Both the position numbers and the translations under genes were made by a program. Under the pieces are notes generated by a model, which saw only the letters and a list, made by a program, of their open reading frames with translations, was not told the DNA's origin and searched no databases. From Nitrosopumilus ureiphilus (GTDB lineage: Archaea; Thermoproteota; Nitrososphaeria; Nitrososphaerales; Nitrosopumilaceae): a stretch of DNA of 64,000 bases. Each line of letters opens with the position of its first letter. The first letter of the stretch is position 1. Shown one piece after another: positions 35,228 through 45,082 of the stretch. Location of the stretch: the NCBI RefSeq assembly GCF_013407185.1, contig NZ_CP026995.1, forward strand, positions 1 through 64,000, written 5' to 3'.

Positions 35228-35295
35228 ATCTGACACGCGGATTTTTTCATCATCCCTTTCGGTCCGTTCGCCCATCGAAATCCCGCGTGCCAGAT
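35228..35295. ncRNA. GC-rich stem-loop element, unknown RNA
   Basis: A 68-base stretch stands out with well above 50% GC against about a third around it. On the minus strand ATCTGGCACGCGGG (35295-35282) pairs with CCGCGTGTCAGAT (35240-35228) for about 13 pairs, one G-U. Inside, TTTCG (35280-35276) can pair with CGAAA (35261-35257). It sits between two minus-strand genes and has no coding frame. It could be a leader element of 34858-35166 or a separate RNA. I could not match a known family or settle the strand. Confidence 0.5.
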
Positions 35296-35319
35296 ATGCA
35301 AAATTCTTAAAATAATCTA

Positions 35320-36552
35320 TTATCTCTTTTCTTCTAATGTTTGAGCAGCAATCTTTGCTGAATTTTCTGCTCCTTTAGGAACAAAATTTTTTGAAAATTC
35401 ATTCAATTTTTCCTCAAATTCTTCATAATTCTTCTTAATTTTGGATATTGCATTGATTACTTGAGTGGTTTTTGTGGCGAGTATTCCTAAATTCTTATCT
35501 TGTGCCCATAAGATATTGTTTGTATGTTCATCATAAATGGGAATTCCAATAATTGGCTTTGATTTTCCACCCATTATTTCACCCATTACAGTATGTGAAC
35601 CATTGACAACTGCATATTTACATAAATTTAGAATTGTATCTTTTTCATGCTCTGAAAGAAAACCGATATCTATTTGTATCCAATCTATTTTTTTATCTAG
35701 TGCTTCTGAAATTGAATATTTCTTACCATTTTTTCCTGTTACAGAATCTATGTTTGATTCATTTCTTGCATGTGAAATAATTCTTTTTTCATTTCTCATG
35801 TCATCATGGTGAAATACTTTTTCATATCTCTGGCCAGTTCCATCATTTGTAGATTTGTTTCCGGTCCTCATCCAATACCCAAATTCATTATTTTCTACTA
35901 ATTTTTCAAGATCTGTCTTATCTTCATTTCTAATTTGTTTACTAGTGAAATGACCTACATAGATAACTTTCTTTTTAACTTCTTTTATAAAATTTAGATT
36001 GTATTCACACATTGTATAAGGAGGTGGAGAATCTGCAACAAGAATTTTTGTTGCTTTTGCAATTTGTTTTGCTACAAAAATTAATGATGGATAAAGATAC
36101 GCTCTCGAATTGTATAGTTTTGGTCTAAATTGATTTGTTACAAATAAACTTGGAATGTTTCGATTTTTTGCCAAAATATTAGACCCCATGTCTCCATCAT
36201 TAATTACCAAATCAAATTTTTCCTTGTTGTAGAGTTTTCTTTCATCTCTCAAATAATTTGCAATTTGTCTTACTAATGGTGGGTTTTTTGAAATTGGTAA
36301 TAACAAATTCATCAAAGACATTGTAACACTTGGACCAAATTTTCCATCAATTGGAGTAGGCATCAATATCTCATGAATTTTCTCTTTTTGGTCTGGAAAT
36401 TTTTTTAATAATTTTTCATAAACATGATCCTTACTTGAAAAATGAATTTCAAATTTTTCATTAATATAATCTCCTAGTACCTCGTTTAGCCTCATCATTC
36501 TAGAATAATGACCACTTCCCCATGGATAGATGAATTCTCCTATTTTGAGCAC
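35320..36552 (-). CDS. Putative glycosyltransferase (GT-B fold, MurG/UGT-like)
   Basis: A 410-residue soluble protein. GEFIYPWGSGHYSRMMRLNEVL near the start and AVVNGSHTVMGEIMGGKSKPIIGIP near 314-338 fit the GT-B glycosyltransferase pattern, where the C-terminal segment holds the sugar nucleotide. The sugar and acceptor are unknown. It starts with GTG. AglB lies far downstream, so no direct pathway link is visible. Confidence 0.65.
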   Translation of the reverse strand: MLKIGEFIYPWGSGHYSRMMRLNEVLGDYINEKFEIHFSSKDHVYEKLLKKFPDQKEKIHEILMPTPIDGKFGPSVTMSLMNLLLPISKNPPLVRQIANYLRDERKLYNKEKFDLVINDGDMGSNILAKNRNIPSLFVTNQFRPKLYNSRAYLYPSLIFVAKQIAKATKILVADSPPPYTMCEYNLNFIKEVKKKVIYVGHFTSKQIRNEDKTDLEKLVENNEFGYWMRTGNKSTNDGTGQRYEKVFHHDDMRNEKRIISHARNESNIDSVTGKNGKKYSISEALDKKIDWIQIDIGFLSEHEKDTILNLCKYAVVNGSHTVMGEIMGGKSKPIIGIPIYDEHTNNILWAQDKNLGILATKTTQVINAISKIKKNYEEFEEKLNEFSKNFVPKGAENSAKIAAQTLEEKR

Positions 36553-36582
36553 AATATGGAACCAATTATGCCGTTTAAATTC

Positions 36583-37698
36583 TCAGTGATTCTCTTCAAA
36601 TGAATCTAAAATATCATGAACATTGTTAGGTCCTACCTTAACTGAAATCTTTTTCTTTGTTTTAAGGGCACTCTCTACTTCTTTTTTTGCGTAAATTGGA
36701 ACTTCATTAGAAGTGATAGAGACTATATTTTCTAGTTTTTTGAGATTCCTTTCCAATCCTATCTCTTTTGCATCATTAAACAAACTAGAATCTACTCCAG
36801 CAAGTGGTACTATTGGAATTTTCTTTTTTTCAAATATACGTATTAATGAATTATCAATAAAGTTTGAAGAAAATATCAAGGATGATAATGCTATTGACAC
36901 ACGACTGTTTGAATACTTCAACATTATCTCTAAAATTGAATTTACATAAATCAAATAATTTTTAATTCCAGTAGGTTTGATTTTTATCTCAAAGAATTCT
37001 AATTCAACATTATCTTGTGCAAGTCTTGGTAGAATTTGATTTATAATTTTAGTTAGATTCATCAATTCTGATTTTTGTCTATAACAAACAATTATCTTTA
37101 CATCATTTCCTTGTTTAATGGTTTCAAAACATGAGACCGCAGATAATTCATCATATATTGCACAAATTGTTTTCTGATTTTGTAATTCATATGGAATACC
37201 GCCATTGCCTTTATCTGAGAAAATACAGATATATGCATAGTTTTTTGTTAAATATGAATACAATAATTTATCATAATTCTCATCTGTTCCAGGATGAGCT
37301 CCAAGATTTTGTTTCTTTTCAATAATATTTGACGTGGCAGCAATTTCAACATCTTTAGTAAGAAATCCTTTTGATGTTCCTTCAACTTTTACTAGAAATC
37401 TTTCTCCTTTTAGAAGTAGATTTCCACCTGTAGATGTAATTTCTGAAATAATACTTTGAAAATCATTTTTAATCTGTCTTGCAATTGCTATTTTTTCAAT
37501 TCCAAATAATAGATTGATAGCAGATGATGCAAATACAGGATCATTTGCATCAACTAGAATTATATCCCCATCACGCTTGACTGACTTGAATTGTTGATTT
37601 TTTATCTTAAGAATTTTTTTAATATTTGTAATTAGTTGTGGAATTTTATTTTTTGAAAAAATAGTTGGGAAAACTACTACATATGATATTTCATCCAT
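36583..37698 (-). CDS. ThiI-like THUMP-domain protein without a normal PP-loop
   Basis: About 371 residues. The N-terminal THUMP-like region (about 1-145) includes ASSAINLLFGIEKIAIA and LLLKGERFLVKVEG, as in ThiI, the sulfurtransferase of tRNA 4-thiouridine and thiamine. Where ThiI has an SGGxDSPVA PP-loop, this protein reads IFSDKGNGGIPYEL, so AMP-forming activity is doubtful. No rhodanese domain follows. ATG 37698 was chosen over 37755. The sulfate-assimilation genes start nearby on the other strand. Confidence 0.6.
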   Translation of the reverse strand: MDEISYVVVFPTIFSKNKIPQLITNIKKILKIKNQQFKSVKRDGDIILVDANDPVFASSAINLLFGIEKIAIARQIKNDFQSIISEITSTGGNLLLKGERFLVKVEGTSKGFLTKDVEIAATSNIIEKKQNLGAHPGTDENYDKLLYSYLTKNYAYICIFSDKGNGGIPYELQNQKTICAIYDELSAVSCFETIKQGNDVKIIVCYRQKSELMNLTKIINQILPRLAQDNVELEFFEIKIKPTGIKNYLIYVNSILEIMLKYSNSRVSIALSSLIFSSNFIDNSLIRIFEKKKIPIVPLAGVDSSLFNDAKEIGLERNLKKLENIVSITSNEVPIYAKKEVESALKTKKKISVKVGPNNVHDILDSFEENH

Positions 37699-37782
37699 AT
37701 TTTCTAAATTGAAATCTACTTGTTTATAATTTAGGATAAAATTTCGGGTAATCAATATAAAACAAATACTTTATGGAAAAAT

Positions 37783-38499
37783 GTGGTACAATTTACACAA
37801 GAACAAGTAGATGATTTAAACTCTAAAATTAACACAACACAGGAAGCACTTCAGTGGGTTTCTGATAATCTTCATCCCAAGGTTGCAAAAGCTTCTAGCT
37901 TTGGTGCAGAAGATGCTGTAGTAATGGATATCATGCTAAAAATTAATCCAAAATTTCGATTCTTTACATTAGATACTGGAAGACTGCCACAAGAAACCTA
38001 TGACATAATAGATATTGTAAGTAAAAAATACAATATTTCAATTGAAGTTCTCTTTCCTGATACAAAAGAAGTAGAAGACATGGTTAAAGAAAAAGGAATG
38101 AATCTATTCTATGAAAGTATAGAGAATAGGAAACTGTGTTGTGATATTCGTAAAGTTCATCCAATGAATAAAATGCTAAAAACTTTGGATGGTTGGATTA
38201 CAGGATTGAGACGAGAGCAGACCAAAAATCGAGAAAATGTAACAATGTTTCAACTAGATAATGGACATGGTGGAATTCTAAAAATTAATCCAATAATTGA
38301 TTGGACATGGGATCAAATTCAAGAATATATCAAAAAGAATAATCTACCATACAACAGTCTTCTTGACAAAGGCTATCCTAGTATTGGCTGTGAGCCTTGT
38401 ACTAGAGCAATAAAGCCTGGAGAAGATATTCGTGCAGGAAGATGGTGGTGGGAACAGGGAGGAAATAAAGAGTGTGGCCTTCATATAGACCCTGAATAG
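37783..38499 (+). CDS. cysH: Adenylylsulfate (APS) reductase, 4Fe-4S type
   Basis: A 238-residue assimilatory enzyme that reduces APS to sulfite. The N-terminal [23 protein letters not shown] region is the nucleotide-binding fold. The CC pair in KLCCDIRK (about 118-125) and the second pair in CEPCTRA (about 202-208) are the 4Fe-4S ligands that mark APS use over PAPS, and ECGLH near the end holds the catalytic cysteine. It starts with GTG and is followed ten bases on by sat. Confidence 0.88.
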   Translation: MVQFTQEQVDDLNSKINTTQEALQWVSDNLHPKVAKASSFGAEDAVVMDIMLKINPKFRFFTLDTGRLPQETYDIIDIVSKKYNISIEVLFPDTKEVEDMVKEKGMNLFYESIENRKLCCDIRKVHPMNKMLKTLDGWITGLRREQTKNRENVTMFQLDNGHGGILKINPIIDWTWDQIQEYIKKNNLPYNSLLDKGYPSIGCEPCTRAIKPGEDIRAGRWWWEQGGNKECGLHIDPE

Positions 38500-38509
38500 T
38501 GGAATAAAC

Positions 38510-39652
38510 ATGTCAGAAAATAACTCAATTAAACCGCATGGTGGAATTCTAGTAAACAGAATCGCCAAGGTTGATCCAACTGGACTGTTCTCAATTACAA
38601 TTACAGAAGATCTTGCAAATGATGTTGAAAATATTGCAGATGGAATATTTAGTCCACTTGAGGGATTTTTGGGACAACAAGACTTTGAAAGTGTTGTTTC
38701 ACGAGGAAGACTGACAAATGATTTAGCTTGGACCATTCCAATTGTACTTGATGTTGATGAACAAACCGCATCTAAAATGAAAGAATCAAAAGATGTATTG
38801 TTAAAAAATCCAGATGGAGTCGGAGTTGCAGTTTTACATGTTGATGAAACATATTCTTTTGATAAAGAAAAAACTGTTCGGGGAGTATACGGAACAAATG
38901 ATAACTCTCATCCAGGTGTTGCAAAGACAATGTCAATGCAGAATTACTTGATAGGAGGAAAGATTGACTATATTCAAAGACCAACTGATACTGAAATTAG
39001 GAAAAATAGACTAACACCAAATCAGACACGAGAAGCATTTACCAAAGTAGGATGGAAGACAATTTGTGCATTTCAAACAAGAAACCCTCCACATGTTGCA
39101 CATGAGATGCTACAAAAGACATCAATTACTACACGGGATGGAGTATTTGTCAATCCAATTATTGGCAAGAAAAAGTCAGGCGACTTTGTTGATGAAGTTA
39201 TTATAAAATGCTATGAAACCATGATAAAATTATACTATCCAGAAAACAGATGTATGCTTGGAACTCTACACACTGAAATGAAATATGCTGGTCCAAAAGA
39301 GGCAATTCATCATGCAATTATGAGACAAAATTATGGATGTACACATATCATTATTGGACGAGACCATGCGGGTGTTGGGACATTTTATGATCCTTTTGCT
39401 GCACAAAAAATCTTTGATGACTATCCAGAACTGGAAATTACTCCAGTGTTTTTCCCACCATTCTTCTATTGTAAGAAATGTCTTACATATACAACTCCTA
39501 AAGCATGTCCACATGGTGATGATGACAAAGAGCAAATCAGTGGAACTAAACTAAGAGAGATGATTCAAAATGGTCAAGCACCTTCTGAATTTATTCTAAG
39601 ACCAGAAGTAGCTAAAGTAATTTTAAATCATCCAAAACCATTTGTTGATTAG
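38510..39652 (+). CDS. sat: Sulfate adenylyltransferase (ATP sulfurylase)
   Basis: A 380-residue enzyme making APS from ATP and sulfate. [12 protein letters not shown] (about 188-199) and [14 protein letters not shown] (about 281-294) are the ATP-binding HXXH and GRD motifs. A Cys pair CKKC...CPHG near 322-337 suggests a zinc site. It lies directly after cysH; together they form the assimilation pair. Confidence 0.92.
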   Translation: MSENNSIKPHGGILVNRIAKVDPTGLFSITITEDLANDVENIADGIFSPLEGFLGQQDFESVVSRGRLTNDLAWTIPIVLDVDEQTASKMKESKDVLLKNPDGVGVAVLHVDETYSFDKEKTVRGVYGTNDNSHPGVAKTMSMQNYLIGGKIDYIQRPTDTEIRKNRLTPNQTREAFTKVGWKTICAFQTRNPPHVAHEMLQKTSITTRDGVFVNPIIGKKKSGDFVDEVIIKCYETMIKLYYPENRCMLGTLHTEMKYAGPKEAIHHAIMRQNYGCTHIIIGRDHAGVGTFYDPFAAQKIFDDYPELEITPVFFPPFFYCKKCLTYTTPKACPHGDDDKEQISGTKLREMIQNGQAPSEFILRPEVAKVILNHPKPFVD

Positions 39653-39682
39653 ATTTTTATTCAATCAAACTTGTTTCTGCTT

Positions 39683-40348
39683 GTGAAGTATCTGTTTGCA
39701 GTATTGTTTTTAGGACTTCTCATCACTCCCGCATTTGCCCAAGAAGTAAAAAACCCGTCACTGCTCATTGATACAATAGAGATTCCTGCAGATGAGTTCA
39801 ACAGAGTCTTGCGAGATGCGCCAATAGTATCCCTTGATGACGTTCATGCCGTTAGCTGGCAGGTGACAATTGATAACAATCTGCTATATGCAAATCCAAA
39901 CGGAAACGCAGTTCTCAGAATATATGATGAGGAGACTCACGATGAATTTGTCGAAGTTGGCATGGGACCTCAGCCTGACAACAAGTTTTGGGTTGCAGTC
40001 CAAACTCCAAAAGAAGGATACGTCGTAGTTCACAGTGCTCAGGACAGGGGCTGGTACCCGCAAGCCAAGTCCATCGTATCATTTACTGACAGGGCAGGAC
40101 TTACCGTGAATAATGGGGCAAGAATTGTAGTTACCAATTTGGATATTGGCACGTTTGCAATCGATTCGTATTCAGTACATGGGATGGAGGGCTCCACTGA
40201 TCCTCCGGCAGTTAACTCTGGGAGCATGACTATAGAAATTCTTTCAGGCGATCCTGCAAAGAATGTGTTTGCACTGTTTCCATTTTACATAGCAGCAGGT
40301 GTTGGAATAATAGTCGGAGTGTTGTTTCTAACTAAGAAGCGTTCTTAG
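39683..40348 (+). CDS. Exported, C-terminally anchored protein with atypically high GC
   Basis: About 221 residues. Signal peptide (MKYLFAVLFLGLL, ending FAQ near 19), a beta-rich domain, and a final membrane helix (about 197-215) with a KKRS tail. The function is not recognised. The DNA is far richer in GC than its neighbours (58% in 40021-40080 and 48% in 40141-40200, against 33% in 39301-39360), suggesting recent transfer from another lineage. I chose GTG 39683 at the signal peptide. A TTG 12 bases upstream is the alternative. The 3' end overlaps nth. Confidence 0.65.
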   Translation: MKYLFAVLFLGLLITPAFAQEVKNPSLLIDTIEIPADEFNRVLRDAPIVSLDDVHAVSWQVTIDNNLLYANPNGNAVLRIYDEETHDEFVEVGMGPQPDNKFWVAVQTPKEGYVVVHSAQDRGWYPQAKSIVSFTDRAGLTVNNGARIVVTNLDIGTFAIDSYSVHGMEGSTDPPAVNSGSMTIEILSGDPAKNVFALFPFYIAAGVGIIVGVLFLTKKRS

Positions 40349-40982
40349 TTTTGTAATATTTGCAGCTTTTTTTAATCTTACAGACATCACACATTGGAGA
40401 AATAGGCTTGCAAATATTTTGGCCATACATTACAAATGTATCATTAATATCAATCCAGTACTTTTTTTGAATTTTCTTCATTAATTCTTGTTCTGTATCT
40501 TCAGGATTTTTAGTATCGACTAATCCTAATCTGTTTGAGATTCTATGAACATGAATATCTACTGGAATTGCAGGCTTTTCAAATGCATACACTAGTACAC
40601 AGTTAGCAGTCTTTCTTCCAACTCCTGGAAGCTGAACCAAAGTATCCAGATCATCTGGAACCATTCCTTTGTATTTTTTGTCAATAATCTTTGCAACCTC
40701 GATTATTCTTTTTGATTTTACATGATAGAATCCAATTGATTTTATAATTTTCTCTACGTCTTTTATCTTCGCTTTTGCAAGTTCCTTTGGATTTTTGTAT
40801 TTTAAGAATAATGCTTTTACTGCTTTTGTTGTAGCTTCATCTTTAGTTCTAGCAGAAAGTATTGTTCCAATTAAAATACTAAAAGGACCAGTTTCTGCAT
40901 CATGAAGATCTTGTAATGCTGTAATTCTTGGTGGCTTTACAGAATTCATTGTCTCAGTCATTCCACGAAGAATTTTTTCCAT
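40332..40982 (-). CDS. nth: Endonuclease III (base-excision repair)
   Basis: About 216 residues. The helix-hairpin-helix LPGVGRKTANCVL with catalytic Lys (about 112-124), VDIHVHRISNRLG with catalytic Asp, and the four cysteines of the iron-sulfur loop (CKPISPMCDVCKIKKSC) are all in place. The enzyme removes oxidised pyrimidines. ATG 40982 is preferred because a longer start would overlap the diverging aconitase-X gene. Confidence 0.9.
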   Translation of the reverse strand: MEKILRGMTETMNSVKPPRITALQDLHDAETGPFSILIGTILSARTKDEATTKAVKALFLKYKNPKELAKAKIKDVEKIIKSIGFYHVKSKRIIEVAKIIDKKYKGMVPDDLDTLVQLPGVGRKTANCVLVYAFEKPAIPVDIHVHRISNRLGLVDTKNPEDTEQELMKKIQKKYWIDINDTFVMYGQNICKPISPMCDVCKIKKSCKYYKTKNAS

Positions 40983-41035
40983 TTTCAACAAAGATCTACG
41001 TACAAGTATTATAACTGTAATAACAAAGATTTCCA

Positions 41036-42170
41036 TTGGAACTAACTAGAGACGAAGAATCTGCACTAAAAGGCGAACAAGGAGAAATTATGCAGATGGC
41101 ATATAGAATTTTAGTTGCAACAGGCGAGGCAACTGATGCTGAGAAATTAATCCCAATCGAATGGGCTCATCTTTCTGGTGTAAATTATAACACAATTGGT
41201 GATGCAGGCGAAGAGTTTCTCTCTAATATTAGCAAAAATGCGAGAGTTTCAGTAAAAACAACTCTTAATCCAATGGGGTTTGATATTGACAATGTTGCAA
41301 ACTATGGATTAGATGAAAATTTTATCTCAAAGCAACTGTCTATTAGACATTCATATGAAACAATGGGTGTAGTTCCTTCATTTTCATGCATTCCTTATGA
41401 AATTTTTGATATTCCAAAAAAAACACAGTAGCATTTGCAGAATCTAATGCTGCAATTCATGCAAACTCTTATGATAATCTAAAAACAAACAAAGAAAGTG
41501 CATTTAGTGCACTTGCAAGTGCAATAGTTGGAAAAAGTCCTTACTCTTCAATAAGAAAAGATGATACTCCAAACATTACAATTAACATGAAAAAAAATCC
41601 AAATGAACATATGGAGGATTTTTTGCAGGAAAAGTTGGAGATACATCTGTAAATATCTCTGGTCTTGCAGAGATGGATAAAAGACAACGCAAAGCAATGT
41701 GTTGGAATGGGCACATCAGGAACCTGCGCTAAATTATTTTTGGTGATGGCGATTCTAATTGTGAAAAAATAGATTTTGATGAAAAAGATATGCGAAATGT
41801 TCATGATGAGCTAAATACTGCAGAAAAAGGTGATTTGATTACACTTGGTAGTCCGCAATTAGGTTTAGATGAGATATCTGATCTTACAAGTATGCTAAAA
41901 GGTAAATCATTTCAAAAGAGATGTATGATTTTTTGTCCTAGAACTGTAAAGGACCAAGCAAAAAAAATTGGATACACAACAGAACTTGAACGTGCAGGAT
42001 GTGAAATTCTTTCTGATTGTTGTACGTGTTTAACACCTTTGATAAATAAAGAAAATGTTGATTCAGTCACTACAAATAGTATCAAGGGTGCATTTTATCT
42101 TAAAAATTCTAATGGTGTAGATGTAAATCTAAAATCCTTATCACAAATAGTTCAAGATGAAACAAGATGA
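41036..42170 (+). pseudogene. Aconitase-X large subunit (probable phosphomevalonate dehydratase), broken by four frameshifts
   Basis: The protein is recognisable from start to end but in pieces. Frame 0 ends at a TAG (41429-41431) after CIPYEIFDIPKK. Frame +2 then reads TVAFAESNAAIHANSYDN, then frame +1 GGFFAGKVGDTSVNISG, then frame +2 GMGTSGTCAK, then frame +1 FGDGDSNCEKIDFDE to the end. Breaks lie near 41416-41423, 41606-41612, 41700-41704 and 41731-41741. Three look like one missing base beside an A or T run and one like an extra T. Conserved residues survive on both sides, so sequence errors are likelier than decay. In archaea the enzyme dehydrates mevalonate 5-phosphate. The start is TTG. 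Confidence 0.8.
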
Positions 42171-42556
42171 ACAAAATTCTAGTTGCAGGACAAGTTCAAG
42201 GAATTGTTTTAAAATCTGAAAATCCAATTAATTTTCTAGGAACTGTTGATAAAAAAACAGGAATTATCAGCGATAACAATCATGATCTTTTTGGAAAATC
42301 AATAAAAGATGTAATTCTTGTATTTCCTTCAGGAGTAGGTAGTAGCGTTGGTGCCTATACAATTTATTCAATAAAATCAAACAATTCTGCACCTCTTGCA
42401 ATGATATGTCTAAAAGCAGATCTTACAGTAGCAACTGGATGTGCATTAGCAAATATTCCATTAATTACAATTTCAGATGAAGAATTCAATTCTATTAAAA
42501 ATGGAATGAAAATATCCCTTGATACCGAGTCTTCTAATCTAATTCAGTATCAGTAA
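42167..42556 (+). CDS. Aconitase-X small (swivelling-domain) subunit, DUF126
   Basis: A 129-residue partner of the broken large subunit, whose stop it overlaps by four bases (ATGA). FPSGVGSSVGAYTIYSI near 47-63 and the helical middle match the DUF126/AcnX swivelling domain. Together they form phosphomevalonate dehydratase in the archaeal modified mevalonate pathway. The 3' end overlaps the converging Rqc2 gene by 23 bases. Confidence 0.85.
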   Translation: MNKILVAGQVQGIVLKSENPINFLGTVDKKTGIISDNNHDLFGKSIKDVILVFPSGVGSSVGAYTIYSIKSNNSAPLAMICLKADLTVATGCALANIPLITISDEEFNSIKNGMKISLDTESSNLIQYQ

Positions 42557-44479
42557 ACTTTTCAATTTCTAAATCTCCAATACTAACTTCTTTAATCTGA
42601 CTTTTACCAGATGGTAAGACACGTACAAATTCATCAAGATTGATTTTCCTTGTTATGTCTTCATGCATTTTTAAAAACTCTATTCGTAATTTTTTTGCAA
42701 CATCAACCAATTCTAATCCATGTGGTTCAATTATTGCATAACAAATAGAATTTTTTTTAATTGGCTCTGGCGGACCACATGTTAAGACATAATCTTCATC
42801 TTGTGGTATGATTCCAACTGCAAGTTTGAGTGTATCTGATTTGATAAAATTTCTTTGTCCCTCAATTGTAAAGGAACCTTTTGGTAGAAATTCTCCACTT
42901 GGAGCAGATTTTTTTACTTGTTCTGGTTTTACCCAAAAAGCACTAACACCGTACATTCCTTCTTTCCATGCACGACTAAAACAAACAGTGGCATGTGCAA
43001 CTTCATTCATACTTCTATCTGGTGCATTTTCTGCTTCTTTTAGAATGAAAAATGGCGAACCAAAAATATCACCATGAAATATTTTATCATTTTTTACTAA
43101 ATGCTTTCTAACTACAGCAGAATTTGATGCAGCATCTCTTCCACCAATTGCAAGTAAACCGTCAGATGTGAAAAACCATCTATATCTTTCATACCAATTT
43201 TTCTTTCTAATTTCTGAAATCATAGTTATGTCTTTTTCAGATTCTGTTTTGTTTTGTAATTTTTCTAGCTTTTCATTGTTTTTTCTTTGATTTCTTGAAT
43301 TGATTTTATTGCACCTGATTGTTTTTTTGCTTCATTAAATAATACAGATGCAATTGATTGAAGTGGTGCTTTAGTGTTGATCTTTATTTTTTCATCTTGA
43401 ATCACAATTAATGGAATTCCTTTTTCTGTGATTAATTTTGCATTGTGTTCTGCTAAAATCTCTTGAGCAGAATTATCTTCTATTGATATAATTCCACGTG
43501 AAACCATTTCAAAAAGAGAATTTGCTACATTTGTGATGTTTTTTGATCTTTCCTTGACTGTTTCAATTGCTTTTTCTTGCTCCAAAATCTGAGTTTGGAG
43601 TTCTTTAATTTTTTTATCAGGACCACTTGATTGAATTGATTTTCCTTTTTCAACTATATTTTGAGTAAAAACAGTATCCAATCCTTCTATGAAACTATTA
43701 GCTTTTGTTACTTCACCATCTAATTTTCCTAATCTTATTGGAAGAACTTCAACTTTTTCATTTCTAACAATAACTGGTTCATGATTTCCTGATACTATAT
43801 CTGAAACAATTTTTTTTGTAGTATCAAAAATTTGCCTAATCTCTTCGGATGTTAACAGATTACCTATTTTTTTTCCATCAACATTTGCAATTTCAAATAC
43901 TCCTTCGACATATTTTTTTGGCAAACCCAAAGTTCGACCAAACCATTTTGCTGAAACCAAGTCTGTTGTTTTAAGATCCTCAAAATCTGATTCTGATATA
44001 TTAAAAATATCTAACCCACTTATTGGTGGTTGTACATATTCCAATCCTACACTAAGCTTTCTATGTCTAACTTCTATTGAATGCTGTAGTGCTAGAATCT
44101 TCATATCATTATTACAAAGTAGTATATTTCCATCTCCAAAAAATTCTCCCACTAGAACAAATTCTTTTCCAAATCCTTCAAATGTAAAGTATGCAATTCT
44201 TTCTGCACCAATTTGTTCTATTTTTTTTAATTTTAATCTGAGAAGATCACTTCGTAATCTTTTGAGTAATCTGTTCGGTTCTATCTGATCAATTTTTACT
44301 TTAGTTAGCCAAACCCCTGATGTTGAAATCATCATGAATAGATCACTTTTCTCAGTATGGTGAAGCTTGAAGAGAATACTGTCTTTTGTAACACCGTAAA
44401 TGTTACTGATATAGTAGTCTTGAACTTGCTCTGAAATTTGATTTACCAAGTATCGTAGTTCTATTCCTGATAACGTCAT
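42534..44479 (-). pseudogene. Rqc2/NEMF-type (NFACT) ribosome-quality-control protein, split by one frameshift
   Basis: The N-terminal 404 residues (44479-43265) form the NFACT-N and coiled-coil part, ending KEKTMKS at a TAG. The NFACT-R part (43223-42534; WYERYRWFFTSDG, GGRDAASNSAVVRKHL) is in another frame. Reading one extra base at the A run corresponding to 43279-43284 joins them as EKNNEKLEKLQNK, giving about 648 residues, a normal length. Family members bind tRNA on stalled large subunits and may add C-terminal alanine tails. The clean joining points to a sequencing error. Confidence 0.8.
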
Positions 44480-44583
44480 GAATATGATATTTTATATCTA
44501 AAATTATACCCTTGCTATGACGTGCTCAATCTTTGACCAAAGATATTAAACATGGTTTGCCTGAGTCACGCTAGAAATTTACT

Positions 44584-45063
44584 TTGGCAAAATTCAAAAA
44601 GAAAAAATATGAGCCTACTACTGGACCTGATGATTCAAAAAAAGAATCAGGAAAAGAGAATTCAGTTGATATTCCTGAAACAGAAAAATCTGAGCCTATT
44701 CCTAATACTCCATCAACTGATCCACCAGTTAGTGTCGCTGAGAAAAGTGAAAAAGATAGAAAATTAAACAAATTATTTTGGATGCGTGTGGTCTTGGCAG
44801 TAATAGCAGGTACTGCTGCAACTTTTATCTTTGAAGATATTGAAGGTGAAGATCGAAGATGGGCATCAATTGCATTTATGATTATAGTGTTTTTTGGAAC
44901 AATTATAGTTGCAAAAGGAATGAAAATGCAACTACCATCTTCAGATAGAAAGAAAATAGTTACACAAGCTATTGGAAGCTATGTCTTTTTGTACTTGTTT
45001 ACTTGGATTGTAACTTATACACTAGTTCATGCAGGAAGTATTTCTAGTGGAATTAATATCTAA
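44584..45063 (+). CDS. Small membrane protein with long charged N-terminus
   Basis: A 159-residue protein. The first 60 residues are charged and flexible (Lys/Pro/Glu-rich), followed by three membrane helices (about 64-80, 93-112 and 128-150). TTG start. No family recognised. Upstream of cbiT with 19 bases between ORF end and cbiT start. Confidence 0.5.
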   Translation: MAKFKKKKYEPTTGPDDSKKESGKENSVDIPETEKSEPIPNTPSTDPPVSVAEKSEKDRKLNKLFWMRVVLAVIAGTAATFIFEDIEGEDRRWASIAFMIIVFFGTIIVAKGMKMQLPSSDRKKIVTQAIGSYVFLYLFTWIVTYTLVHAGSISSGINI

Positions 45064-45082
45064 AAACAAATGACGATTGCAT

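Noticed and set aside
35228-35295. Hammerhead ribozyme or box C/D guide RNA
   Set aside because: ATGATGA and CGAAA are present on the minus strand, but the hammerhead core C of CUGAUGA is absent and the order of the segments is wrong. No D box (CUGA) follows for a C/D RNA.
40983-41036. Longer N-terminus for endonuclease III (start at 41036)
   Set aside because: It would overlap the diverging aconitase-X start and adds a hydrophobic segment unlike the family.
44480-44583. Short peptide frame ending in IKHGLPESR before the 44584 gene
   Set aside because: It has no start codon in frame, and only a frameshift would make one. The piece is under 20 residues, too short to support.
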